From Lumbricus rubellus (taxonomy: Eukaryota; Annelida; Clitellata; Crassiclitellata; Lumbricidae): 64,000 nucleotides of DNA. Shown in pieces: positions 55,722 to 64,000 of the stretch (its first letter is position 1; each line of letters starts with the position of its first letter). The notes beneath the pieces are model-generated. The model worked only from the letters and a program-made list of their open reading frames with translations, did not search any database and was not told the DNA's origin. Position numbers and translations under genes: made by a program. Location of the stretch: the NCBI GenBank assembly GCA_945859605.1, contig OX243822.1:25143185-25207184 (forward strand), in the 5' to 3' direction.

Positions 55722-56216
55722 GGTTCCCGGACAATTCGGCGCCGGACAATTCGGACCGGACAATTCGGACCGGACAATTCGGACCGGACAATTCGGACCC
55801 GGACAATTCGGACTGAACAATTCTTTGTAGCCCAAATTCGTGATGGGATTTCTCCATCACCAAAAATGTATATTGTCGAAACTAATATTAATCTGGCACC
55901 TCACTATATATCGGGCATAAAAAAATTATGGGCCTATAGGTATGAAACTTACATTTTTCTAAATGAGATGCCTAAAAGTTGATAATTTACTGCATTTAGC
56001 TACTAATTTCAGTGTCTTATTTCTGTTATTGGACAAATTTTAGAAGACCAGACAATATTTGCTTGGTGCCATATAATTATAGTTCATACCATTGATAAAC
56101 AAAAGTTTCATAGCCGCAAGAGCAATATTTTTACATCACTCCGAATTGTCCGGGTCCGAATTGTCCGATCCGAATTGTCCGGTCCGAATTGTCCGGCGCC
56201 GAATTGTCCGGACACC
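55722..56216. mobile_element. Foldback (TU-like) element 2, 8-bp TSD
   Basis: The inverted arms (about 55727-55820 and 56138-56216) are arrays of a 14-15-bp unit GGACAATTCGGACC; the innermost or outermost units carry GCGCC. The tips are GGTTCCCGGACAATTCGG and, reverse-complemented, GGTGTCCGGACAATTCGG. TGCAAAGA is duplicated at 55714-55721 and 56217-56224. The spacer of about 315 bp is unrelated AT-rich DNA. Confidence 0.88.
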
Positions 56217-56663
56217 TGCAAAGATGACACTGGGTGGGTATCCATGGCGTGTAGAGTTACCACGCCATTTTGACACACTCATAAACATCAATCACTTAGA
56301 GACTTCCGTATGGGGAAAGAAGTCAAAGGCGGTGTTGCAATGTTACGATGCAATTCATTTATAGCTTAAAGTTATGGTCATTTCCAAGGAATAACAAAAT
56401 TTATCAAATCTATCATAATTTGCAGACAACATTTTAAGCGTATATCAAGCCAACTTTTAACGAGGAAAAGTTTTTTAAAGCAATTAAATCGCATGTGGCA
56501 TATCTTAGTATCAAGCTCAAAGAGATTGTCCATTAAGAACGTAAGAGTTTATTTCGCACTCTTGAATATCTGAAGTCAGTGACAAGATGCATGAAAAATA
56601 AGAGGGACCCTGCTGATTTATACTAATACGGTAATACCGTGTGCCACTGCAGCCACTACATAG

Positions 56664-57181
56664 GTGTTCCACGACAACTGGTCCACCGACAACTCGTCCA
56701 CCAAAATAGAAGCTGGATTAATGAGAAAGCGCTTGAGAAATGGAAGGTGGATGCATGCAGGATCTTCATTTATGAAATAGACGCTGGATTTCTGAAAAGA
56801 CTTCCATGTTTTTCTAGCCTAATTGGAAGCTGGATTGATGATCTTTATTCATGTACCGTACTTCAACATGCATCCAGCTTCTATTTCAGATCTAAAAACA
56901 CCTCGATCCAGCTTCCATTTCTTAAACGCTTTTTTCATCAATCCAGCTCCTATTTCACCTGTAAAAGAACCCTCATCCAGCTTCCATTTCTCAAACGTTT
57001 TCTCATCAATCCAGATTCTATTTCAGCTGCAAAACCATCGACTAAAAATTTTTCAGGGAGCATTTTGTCGTTAGCCCGTTGTCGACGAATCAAGATTTCG
57101 TGGACGAGTTGTCGCTGGACGAGTTGTCTGGGGACCAGTTGTCGTTGGACGAGTTGTCGGTGGACGAGTTGTCGTGACACC
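56664..57181. mobile_element. Foldback (TU-like) element 3, 8-bp TSD
   Basis: The arms use a different unit (TGGACGAGTTGTCG). There are about three units at the left (56670-56702) and seven at the right (57092-57176). The tips are GTGTTCCACGACAAC and, reverse-complemented, GGTGTCACGACAACTC. CTACATAG is duplicated at 56656-56663 and 57182-57189. The inside has further inverted copies of an AATGGAAGCTGGATTGATGA unit. The 225-codon ORF across it is repeat translation. Confidence 0.85.
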
Positions 57182-57194
57182 CTACATAGGGCCC

Positions 57195-57196
<2 letters not shown>

Positions 57197-57225
<29 letters not shown>
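57197..57225. repeat. (TA)n microsatellite
   Basis: Pure TA dinucleotide run just downstream of foldback element 3. Confidence 0.9.
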
Positions 57226-57228
<3 letters not shown>

Positions 57229-57267
57229 ATCAGAACGGGGTCCTGTGTGGAAAACTGACAGGACAGA

Positions 57268-57625
57268 CTACGATTGGACGATTGATCCGGATAGAGGTGT
57301 CTGCAGTTGTTCGTAGAGAATCAATGGTTCGTAATTTCTTCCTTGGTTCAATTCCTCGTAATCACTCTCACTCTGGATTCTTACAGTAGCCATTCCCTCT
57401 AATTCACAGTAATCACTGGTTTGAGTCTCCAAATTCTTTGCTCCACAATTCAAAGATTTCTTCACCTCTTTAGAATTGTCGTTCCTGAATATGGAAGCAG
57501 ATGAGCCAAAGTTTTTGGTAGAACTGGGTCCGCTAGAGTCGTTCATGCAATTAGCATCATTTGCGTCAGTCTTGATTTCTGACATTTTGACCACAACCAA
57601 TGACTTATCTCGTCGTTTCTTTTTT
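57268..57625 (-). CDS. Gene E cytoplasmic-tail exon (ITAM-like)
   Basis: The 358-nt exon has acceptor ATGTTTCAG and completes a split Arg codon. It encodes KKKRRDKSLVVVKMSEIK and about 100 further residues. It has four YxxL motifs: DYCELEG, then DYEELNQGRNYEPLILYEQL. Spacing is 13, 5 and 2 residues between successive motifs. YEEL to YEQL is an 11-residue gap, close to ITAM rules. Compared with B, the reading continues past YEQL for about 11 residues (QTPLSGSIVQS), probably because the ancestral stop was lost. It is the best preserved of the three related tails. Confidence 0.68.
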
Positions 57626-58327
57626 CTGAAACATAAACACAATTCTTATTTTATTTTATTTTTTATCGATACTATTTAATATTTAACAGGTGCTCCTTTT
57701 GATTTAAAAAATTAATATTAAGCCACTTAGATTGAGATTTAATAGTAAACGAAGAGGGGGAAGAAGAAGCGGTGGAGGAGCAGAGGGGTGAAAGAACAAT
57801 AACAGCAACAGCAATACGAGAAAGATGCGAAGAACAAAGCGATGAAGAAGATGAAGAAGAAGAAATTATGGGGTTGATGACACCGATCACATAGCCTATT
57901 GCTTAATTCATTGAGTTCATACTGTGCATTCACAATATAAATATTTTATCGTGTTAAAATCATTTAATCGGGCATCCTCTCACTATTGTAATCTTCAACT
58001 CTGTCTGCTGACAGGAGGGGATAACCGACCATACATCTCTCTTACCTCTCGACTCCTCCCTCCCGAAGGAACACCCAAAGTTCAGAGAGTGAAGATCCGC
58101 ACCTCTCGCTTGGCTATAGCCTTGCACATCATTGGGTCGTCTGTTGGTTTCTTTCAGCCCTTCGAAAGGGGCGGCGGTACGGAAATCAAGATTAGGAGTG
58201 GCCATGCGCGGTACGTTCTGCTAGTGCCCTTGCGCATCACCCAGTAAAGGTAAAGTACCAGTATCGTTCAGAAACTCATATTACCAATATTAACGTAGTG
58301 TCCAAGGTGGTATAAATTTGTTCTTAC

Positions 58328-58409
58328 CTCCGATATATGACGACAACTAGCACGACTATGACTAGGAGAATGATGGGCCAGATGATCAGTATGATGACGA
58401 TGAGCACCT
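58328..58409 (-). CDS. Gene E transmembrane exon
   Basis: 82-nt exon (acceptor TTTTACAG, donor GTAAGAA, phase 1 to 2, 26 codons) encoding VLIVIILIIWPIILLVIVVL, then VVVIYRR. The basic end joins KKKRRD of the tail exon. Confidence 0.72.
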
Positions 58410-58559
58410 CTGTAAAACACACAACATAACTTATTATTACAATAATTACAATTGATTATAAAGGTCTGCAGTTGATGAACAAGATAATCATCCGATGATG
58501 CATCAAAGACCAAGAGTAGTGATGTTAGTACATAAAATTGTTCCGAATGCAGGGACATA

Positions 58560-60100
58560 AAGACGAGCTACATCGAATATGAAGAAGGAAGAGGAGAAAG
58601 AAGAGAAGGAGGATATTTGGAGATTACGATTACAATACTGTGGGTATAATTTATTGGTGTTTGAAGCATAAATGTTCTTTTGTTCTCTATTATTATTCAT
58701 TGTATGTAAACTAGTCTGTGTGGTATCTTGTCCTGAGGCAGTCGTCTCTGTAAGTCCAAGCCATCTGAGGGAAGAAAATCAAATCATGTTCTAACAATAA
58801 CATGTAGTGACCATGGAAAACCGATTAAGGTATTTGGTTCCATTACTTCATCAAAAACACCCGCTGGGGAGTGAGAAGGAACGCGGAGTTGTTTTGCATT
58901 CCTGAATAATTTTCTTGTTGCAATCATCATCATCTGTGCCAACCACAACCACCACCATCTTCTTCTTCACATTTTAAAAATCAAAGACTTACGTGAATTG
59001 AACTCAGGTGCTGCTGATCCTGCCCCGGTTTGGTCATCTGCTTCCGGGGTTGATGTTAAAACACCTGAAGATTATATATAAAAAAGTCATTTATTTCGAC
59101 GATATCGCAAACAACATCAGCTCACTGTAAGAAGTCCTAAATTAATTTTGAAGTCAAGGCTGTTTGTTTTGCACGCCTGAATATTATTCTAGTTGCAATC
59201 GTCATCATCAGTGCCAACGCCAACCACCACCATCACAACTGTCGCCACTGTCATCAATATAACAACAGTATCAGCATCATCACAGCCAAAATCATAGCCA
59301 CCACCGCTCTTACTACCGTCACTATCACCACCATCACCGCAATAACTTACTCAGTCACTCAATCTGTCAACTAGTCAGTCAGCCAGAAGTGATTGGTTGA
59401 GTAAAATGAGCAATTGAGATGAGAAAGTGTGCTTCCTCAGTCCGTCCTTCCATCAGTCAGTTTCTAACTCGATCAGTCATTCATTCAGGTAATGGTGTAC
59501 AAACAGTAGTAGGCTACGCTATAGATGCCGCTAAGTCGTACGCGAAAAAATTCAAAAAATTTACATTTTCTCAGCGCTCACAGCTAAGAGCTCGTGTCCA
59601 TATTTCTTTGGTAAACTATTCTACGTCAGCCGTGTGCTTCCTCAATACATTTTCTCTGAGTGGTACGCCTACATGCATTGTATTCTACCTGTTGGTAGAC
59701 CTTCAATAAAAAAAGTTTGAAAACCGCTGGATCGCTGGACCGTTGAAAACCCGCTGGACCGTTGAAAACCCGGAGCAACTGGTTACTCCTACGGACAGCC
59801 TTTTTGACTCAACTCAGCGCTCGTGAATAAGCTAGTGTCCCGCATTTGGCTTTTTGAGTAGCGCATTAGAAGTTTGGAGCTTACGATTACGATATTGTAT
59901 ATATAATTTATTGGTGTTTCAAGCATATGTTCTTTTGTTCTCTGGTGAGTATTCCTTGTATATAAATTATAATAATATTATTATGTGGCATCTTGTCTTG
60001 AAAATACTGAGGCAGTCGTCTCTGTAAATCAAGCCCGTACAGTTCGATTTCAGTTAAAACACCTAGAAAACCTGCACATAATAATTTTATTGGTCTAATG
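58560..60100. repeat. Intragenic duplication within gene E
   Basis: About 58610-58960 matches about 59150-60040 in blocks. ATTACGATTACAATACTG corresponds to CTTACGATTACGATATTG, ATAATTTATTGGTGTTT is shared, GAGGCAGTCGTCTCTGTAA is shared, and both parts contain TTGCAATC-TCATCATC-GTGCCAAC. The second copy is expanded by simple repeats. Confidence 0.6.
58993..59064 (-). CDS. Gene E stalk exon
   Basis: 72-nt exon (acceptor AATCTTCAG, donor GTAAGTC, phase 1-1), 23 codons: LTSTPEADDQTGAGSAAPEF then NS. It is Pro/Ala/Thr-rich with the ADDQT acidic core shared by the family. Confidence 0.6.
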
Positions 60101-60184
60101 AGAAAGAACCATAATTATTAAATTAGTCTCATTTGCAAATTCCCTATGAGTCCAACAGATGACATGATAAGCAGGTCAACTTAC

Positions 60185-60487
60185 TTCGTGAATCATTTAA
60201 GCAATTGTACGTGATGAGCTCAAAGTCGTTATTAGGCCACGAGCCCAACCACCCACAACTGATCTTTTCCTGGATAACGTCAACGGTGCAATTGCTTTGA
60301 CCATTACATCTGTGGTGGATATCCATTGTATGGTTCGCATTCGCATTTTGGATACAGTTGACGTCGCTTATGTCGCAAATTGTACCAACACCGTTCGAAA
60401 TTCCTCGGACTACGTGCATGACTTTTATGACCTTTGTTTCATTACATCTTAAATTGAGTTGAGAACTAACACAGCCCTGCGCCATTT
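60185..60487 (-). CDS. Gene E SUEL-type (rhamnose-binding) lectin exon
   Basis: This 303-nt phase 1-1 exon has exactly the same length as that of gene C (acceptor GGAACAG, donor GTAAGTT). It has the eight canonical cysteines: GCVSSQLNLRC, TIC, VNC, then RCNGQSNCTVDVIQEKISCG and a final TYNC. NDFELITYNC closes the domain. An earlier acceptor (GTTCTAG, 12 nt upstream) would add four residues in frame. It is probably a carbohydrate-binding ectodomain. The canonical ligand-contact residues of well-studied SUEL lectins are not clearly conserved. Confidence 0.75.
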
Positions 60488-60829
60488 CTGTTCCATAACC
60501 TAGAACAATAAAATATATAATTTATATGCATTCAAAAGCATTTATATGCATGAGAGTTGACTATGGCAGTTTATGACTATACGGGTTTAACCCATTCGCG
60601 CTTTAATCAGTTACAGTAATTATGTCCTTAAGGCCGCGACTCACCCGATTGGCGGCACTAGAGATTTCGGACATAGACTAATTATATCAATTTTCTTCCG
60701 GGAAGAACAGCACGAAATGCCACGAATGCCTATGCAAAATGTATTGAGTTTAAAATTGTAATGCTCGTAAATAATGGCCTAACCGACCAAGGCCCGCTTT
60801 ATCTTAAGCAACTTCGTGTGCCAGAGTTA

Positions 60830-61100
60830 TCCATTCTAGGTCGTAGATTCTTTCGCTCTGCCACATAATTTGGACTGCTATGGTTGTGATCAGCCTATGG
60901 CTTGAACTTCCACAGTCCTGCATAAAATCTTCACTATGGTCGGTCCATCTTTCTGGAATGCTATATAATAATTATCGGTCTCCGTAATGAACTTCTTGGT
61001 TTTTCATTGCCCTTTTTAAGCAAGCGTTCGAAAACCAATGTTTTTCATTGTTGTTTGGCGCAGTCAGGTTGGGAGCGCCTCTGAGGAGTTTCTCTTTGAA
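60830..61100 (+). pseudogene. LINE reverse-transcriptase C-terminal remnant (copy 3)
   Basis: Fragments of the LINE ORF2 end are visible across frames (RSFRSAT, GPSFWNAI), followed by GTTGGGAGCGCCTCTGAGGA. That sequence matches the downstream flank of the remnants at 9140 and 12610 (GTTGGGAGCACCTTTGAG). It is heavily decayed. Confidence 0.45.
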
Positions 61101-61544
61101 TGGCACTGTATGAATTCATGATTACGATAACGATATCATAATAAGTAATACTATATTAGCTGCTATTCGCGATGATTATAATTACCCGGTACGTTTACTA
61201 TGATTATCAAATTGATGATAGTATGATCATGATGATGACTGAATGGAGATGGAAATGACGATGAAATTGATGATGGTCGTGATAATTAAGCAATCGTAAG
61301 AAATGTGGTTCACAGCCAGACACCAAGCTGTGACTTAAAGACATATTTGACAGGGTCTCAGTCTGCATCATCTATATAAACCCTCAATTGACGACATAGA
61401 GGTTGGGCCGAAAAAGTAATATCTAGTTTTCGTCAATATCTTGGCCAAAAGTAAGCATTTTAAAATCACGTTTTACTGGCTTAAAAGCAATTTATATGAT
61501 CATATTTACGTACAACAGTCAAATGTTATAAAAATTAAAAATCC

Positions 61545-61682
61545 ACTCTTTTGTTGTCTCTCGTCTGGACTACTGCAGCGCCCTCTATGTGAGTCTTCCG
61601 GTGACTCGGGTTGGGTGCTTCTTACATCGGGTCTTTCGCTCTGCGGCACGCTTTGTTGGTCGCATCCCAAGATTCGGTCATG
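61545..61682 (+). pseudogene. LINE reverse-transcriptase fragment
   Basis: The open frame SRLDYCSALYVSLPVTRVGC followed by FLHRVFRSAARFVGRI matches the SRLDYCN-L--GLP----LQRVQNSAARLV signature of CR1/L2 LINE ORF2. The LINE at 61683 has its 3' end immediately next to it, possibly inserted in it. Confidence 0.65.
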
Positions 61683-64000
61683 TCAATCAATCAATCAATC
61701 AATCAAATATTTTTATTTTGCAACCAGTATACATGAAAGGTTCACACATCGTTCACATTGGCTACAAAAAAGGGAGGCCCTAAAGGGATTTTAAAAATCC
61801 CGCTGTCTAGGGACACCAACTATTAATGACTTGACGATGCAAGGTGGCCATGACGAAGTCTTTGCAAAATCAACACAGTGACTGACAAAAAAAGATAAAG
61901 CAACTTATACTAGAGAACGGAAGAAAAAAACAAAACACAAAAACAGGAAACTGAAAACCTCAACACTGCTGAGACACAACAATAATGAAGAAGAACAAAA
62001 AAACTTAACTATAGGCTACTGAACTGTACTGTACAGAGACCAACTGCAATGCACATACTGAGCGAACCCTACTTTAATTTTATTTGGTACCTTCTATTAG
62101 AAAGGCGCTAAATTTCTTCTTAAATGTCCAAATACTGGGGCTCAATTTTATTTCCCTTGGAATTTTTTCCCAAGTGGTAACCCCAGTAGACTTAATAGAA
62201 AACTGGCGCGTGTTAGTGCGAGCATAGGTTCGGTGGTACAAAGAAGAGTATCTTGTAAAATGAGAATGAACCTGGGATGAAAGCTGAAAATAATTTTTGT
62301 ATATAGGTGGCAGAAGGCTTCGATCAAACCGGTACATAAATTCCCCTATTTGCAAAGTCCAAATCTGGTCGAGTTTTAAAATTCTAAGGTTGAGAAATAT
62401 GGGGGCAGTGTGAGAGCCGTATGGAGCTCCCACAATAAGACGAACAGCTCTTTTTTGCAAAATAATAACTCTATATAATCTTGTGACATAAGTAGAAGCC
62501 CACACTATGTTACAATAAGAGAGATATGGATGTACTAAGGAATAGTATAGTTTAATCCTTATACTAGATGGTAAAATGTAAGCAGTTCGAGCCATTACTC
62601 CAATATTTTTTGCTATTTTTGAGGCAACATGAGCAATATGTTCATTCCATGTTAAATGGCTATCAACATAAACTCCCAGAAATTTAGTAGATTCTACAGA
62701 AGCGAGAGAGATGCCGTTAATTTTTAATTGAAATTCACCAAGTGGAATTTTTTTCCTATGCGATTTAAACAGGATGTAGTTAGTTTTTTCCAAGTTTAAA
62801 GACAATCTATTAGCTTTAAACCAGTCGGCAATAAGTTCCAGCTCCACATTTATGATCTGAAATAGCGTATGCAAGCAAGAATGCGAATAAAACACGTTCG
62901 TATCATCTGCGAAAAGGATGAAGAACAAGCGGTTAGAGACGTTCGGGAGATCGTTGATATAGAGGAGAAACAATAGGGGTCCTAGATTTGATCCCTGTGG
63001 GACACCATATAGGATCCTTTTTAAAGTGGAACGTTTGCCGTTATTTTCAACACATTGGCGTCTCCCATCCAAATAGCTGGCAAACCAACTGAGTTGCAGA
63101 CCACGTATGCCATATGTTTCTAATTTATTTAATAGAATTTTATGATTAACAGTATCAAAAGCTTTCGCCAAGTCAAAAAAAATACCCAAAGAAAATTCAT
63201 TATTATCTATTGCATTAGAGATCCTATCTTGCATAGATAACAGGGCCATATATGGGGAGTGACCCGATTGAAAGCCGTGCTGCGACGGGAAAAGTATGTC
63301 AGTTTTCGTAACAAATTCATACAGTCTGCTATACATTGTTTTCTCAAATATTTTAGAAAAGTAAGGAAGGACAGAAATCGGACGATAATTGGTCAAATTG
63401 TCTTTCTCGCCTTTTTTATAGATAGGAATAACCTTTGCAATTTTTAATGGCTGCGGGAAGATGCCTGTAGTGAAAGAACAGTTAATCAGTTCTGCTAAAG
63501 GCTGGGCAATGCAATCAATATTAGGACCCGCAATACACGGATCTATGTCATCCATGCCCTTGCTGTGTGTAGTACGTATGGACTGGCTTAGGTTCAAAAC
63601 CTCACTAGAGGAAGTTGGGATTAAACCAAAGGACCTCAATGGAGGGGGCTTCATATACTTCATAAATGAATCTGAAGAGTCGGGTATTTTGTCGTCTAAA
63701 ACTTGGGCAATGCTTACAAAATAATCATTAAGTTTATTAGCTATGTCTTCAGCATCTTCAATCTTAGCACCGTTGACATTTAACGATTCTATGGTCGTAT
63801 CGCGTGATCCCATATTAGTTATCGACCTTATTAGGCTCCAAGTTTTTTTAAGATCGCCTTTATATTTGTCGAATTCAGTGGCATAATAGTATTTTTCAGC
63901 TTTTATTCTAACTGTTTTAAATTTATTCCGGTACTTAACAAATTTATTTCTATTAACTTCACTAGGATTTTTTATAAATTTCAGATATAATTGCTCCTTC
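61683..64000 (-). mobile_element. CR1/L2-like LINE, 3' part (continues beyond window)
   Basis: Minus-strand non-LTR retrotransposon. The RT-coding ORF (stop at 62080) is followed by a roughly 370-nt 3' UTR ending in GCAAAATAAAAATATTTG and an (ATTG)n tail at about 61685-61706. A short tandem-repeat tail is typical of CR1/L2-type elements. The 5' end, including any endonuclease, is outside the window. Confidence 0.8.
62080..64000 (-). CDS. LINE ORF2 reverse transcriptase (partial)
   Basis: The frame is open from the window edge to a stop at 62080. The first in-window Met at 63813 is internal, because the upstream codons (KEQLYLKFIKNPSEVNRNKF ... KKTWSLIRSI) are the usual linker between endonuclease and RT. 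RT motifs in order: IPIYKKGEKDNLTNYRPISV, LPSQHGFQSGHS-like FPSQHGFQSG, FDLAKAFDTVNH, GVPQGSNLGPLLF, then the catalytic FADDTNVF, and TKFLGVYVDSHLTWNEHI. The C-terminal region has YCNIVWAST and LQKRAVRLI. No break is seen in the 640 codons present, so the copy may be recent. Confidence 0.9.
   Translation of the reverse strand, partial: KEQLYLKFIKNPSEVNRNKFVKYRNKFKTVRIKAEKYYYATEFDKYKGDLKKTWSLIRSITNMGSRDTTIESLNVNGAKIEDAEDIANKLNDYFVSIAQVLDDKIPDSSDSFMKYMKPPPLRSFGLIPTSSSEVLNLSQSIRTTHSKGMDDIDPCIAGPNIDCIAQPLAELINCSFTTGIFPQPLKIAKVIPIYKKGEKDNLTNYRPISVLPYFSKIFEKTMYSRLYEFVTKTDILFPSQHGFQSGHSPYMALLSMQDRISNAIDNNEFSLGIFFDLAKAFDTVNHKILLNKLETYGIRGLQLSWFASYLDGRRQCVENNGKRSTLKRILYGVPQGSNLGPLLFLLYINDLPNVSNRLFFILFADDTNVFYSHSCLHTLFQIINVELELIADWFKANRLSLNLEKTNYILFKSHRKKIPLGEFQLKINGISLASVESTKFLGVYVDSHLTWNEHIAHVASKIAKNIGVMARTAYILPSSIRIKLYYSLVHPYLSYCNIVWASTYVTRLYRVIILQKRAVRLIVGAPYGSHTAPIFLNLRILKLDQIWTLQIGEFMYRFDRSLLPPIYKNYFQLSSQVHSHFTRYSSLYHRTYARTNTRQFSIKSTGVTTWEKIPREIKLSPSIWTFKKKFSAFLIEGTK

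Larger units (their letters stand above)
57268..60487 (-). other. Receptor gene E locus (lectin-bearing, signal exon not found)
   Basis: The gene model on the minus strand is SUEL lectin (60487-60185), stalk (59064-58993), TM (58409-58328) and tail (57625-57268). All phases agree. The signal-peptide exon with the CRYW core is not visible in 60.5-61.5 kb. It may lie beyond the LINE at 61.7 kb or outside the window. An internal duplication (about 58560-60100) has copied the region around the stalk exon without a second intact stalk exon. Confidence 0.62.

Noticed and set aside
56639..57316. 225-codon plus-strand ORF
   Set aside because: It spans foldback element 3 and the TA repeat, and its repeats (RQLVH, WTSCR) mirror the arm units.
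57924..58247. 107-codon plus-strand ORF in the gene E TM-tail intron
   Set aside because: It has no domain, a paralogous intron in gene D does not keep it, and composition is ordinary.

Overview
This is a eukaryotic, intron-rich, AT-rich window, most likely from an echinoderm and probably a sea urchin. Three things point that way: exons for rhamnose-binding (SUEL-type) lectin domains, foldback transposons resembling the sea-urchin TU elements, and two Gmr1-type Ty3/gypsy retrotransposons, a clade known from deuterostomes. Organism assignment is inference. Few long ORFs belong to host genes; most long ones are transposons or translated microsatellites. Host coding sequence had to be found as short exons.

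The main host content is a tandem array of at least five related receptor genes, all on the minus strand: A (about 0.1-5.5 kb, 3' end outside the window), B (14.1-18.0 kb), C (21.6-29.0 kb), D (35.0-37.2 kb, 5' part missing) and E (57.3-60.5 kb, signal exon not found). The shared architecture is a signal-peptide exon with a CRYW core, an optional 303-nt SUEL lectin exon, one or more short acidic or glycosylatable stalk exons, an 82- or 88-nt transmembrane exon, and a cytoplasmic-tail exon with several YxxL/ITAM-like or ITIM-like tyrosine motifs. The ectodomain exons are consistently in phase 1-1 and the TM/tail junction is in phase 2, so the modules can be gained or lost without breaking the frame. 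C and E have a lectin exon. A and B do not appear to have one. B's tail has a 1-nt frameshift. The set looks like a family of small surface receptors that could couple lectin recognition to tyrosine-phosphorylation signalling. That function is inferred from sequence only.

Mobile DNA fills most of the rest. At 38.6-54.5 kb there is a nested stack: a mariner-like non-autonomous DNA element contains a 14.4-kb Gmr1 element (minus strand, 5-bp TSD ATTAC). That element is itself split inside its PR-INT coding region by a 7.4-kb second Gmr1 element (plus strand, 5-bp TSD CTTAT, near-identical LTRs). Both have integrase upstream of reverse transcriptase. At 61.7-64.0 kb there is a CR1/L2-like LINE ending in an (ATTG)n tail.

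At least nine hAT-like elements with 8-bp TSDs, three foldback elements with 8-9-bp TSDs, tRNA-type SINEs with (ATC)n tails, a decayed piggyBac transposase and LINE remnants are scattered among the receptor exons. Region 7.0-13.4 kb is an imperfect tandem duplication of a ~2.8-kb unit. Its copies preserve the empty sites of two hAT insertions.
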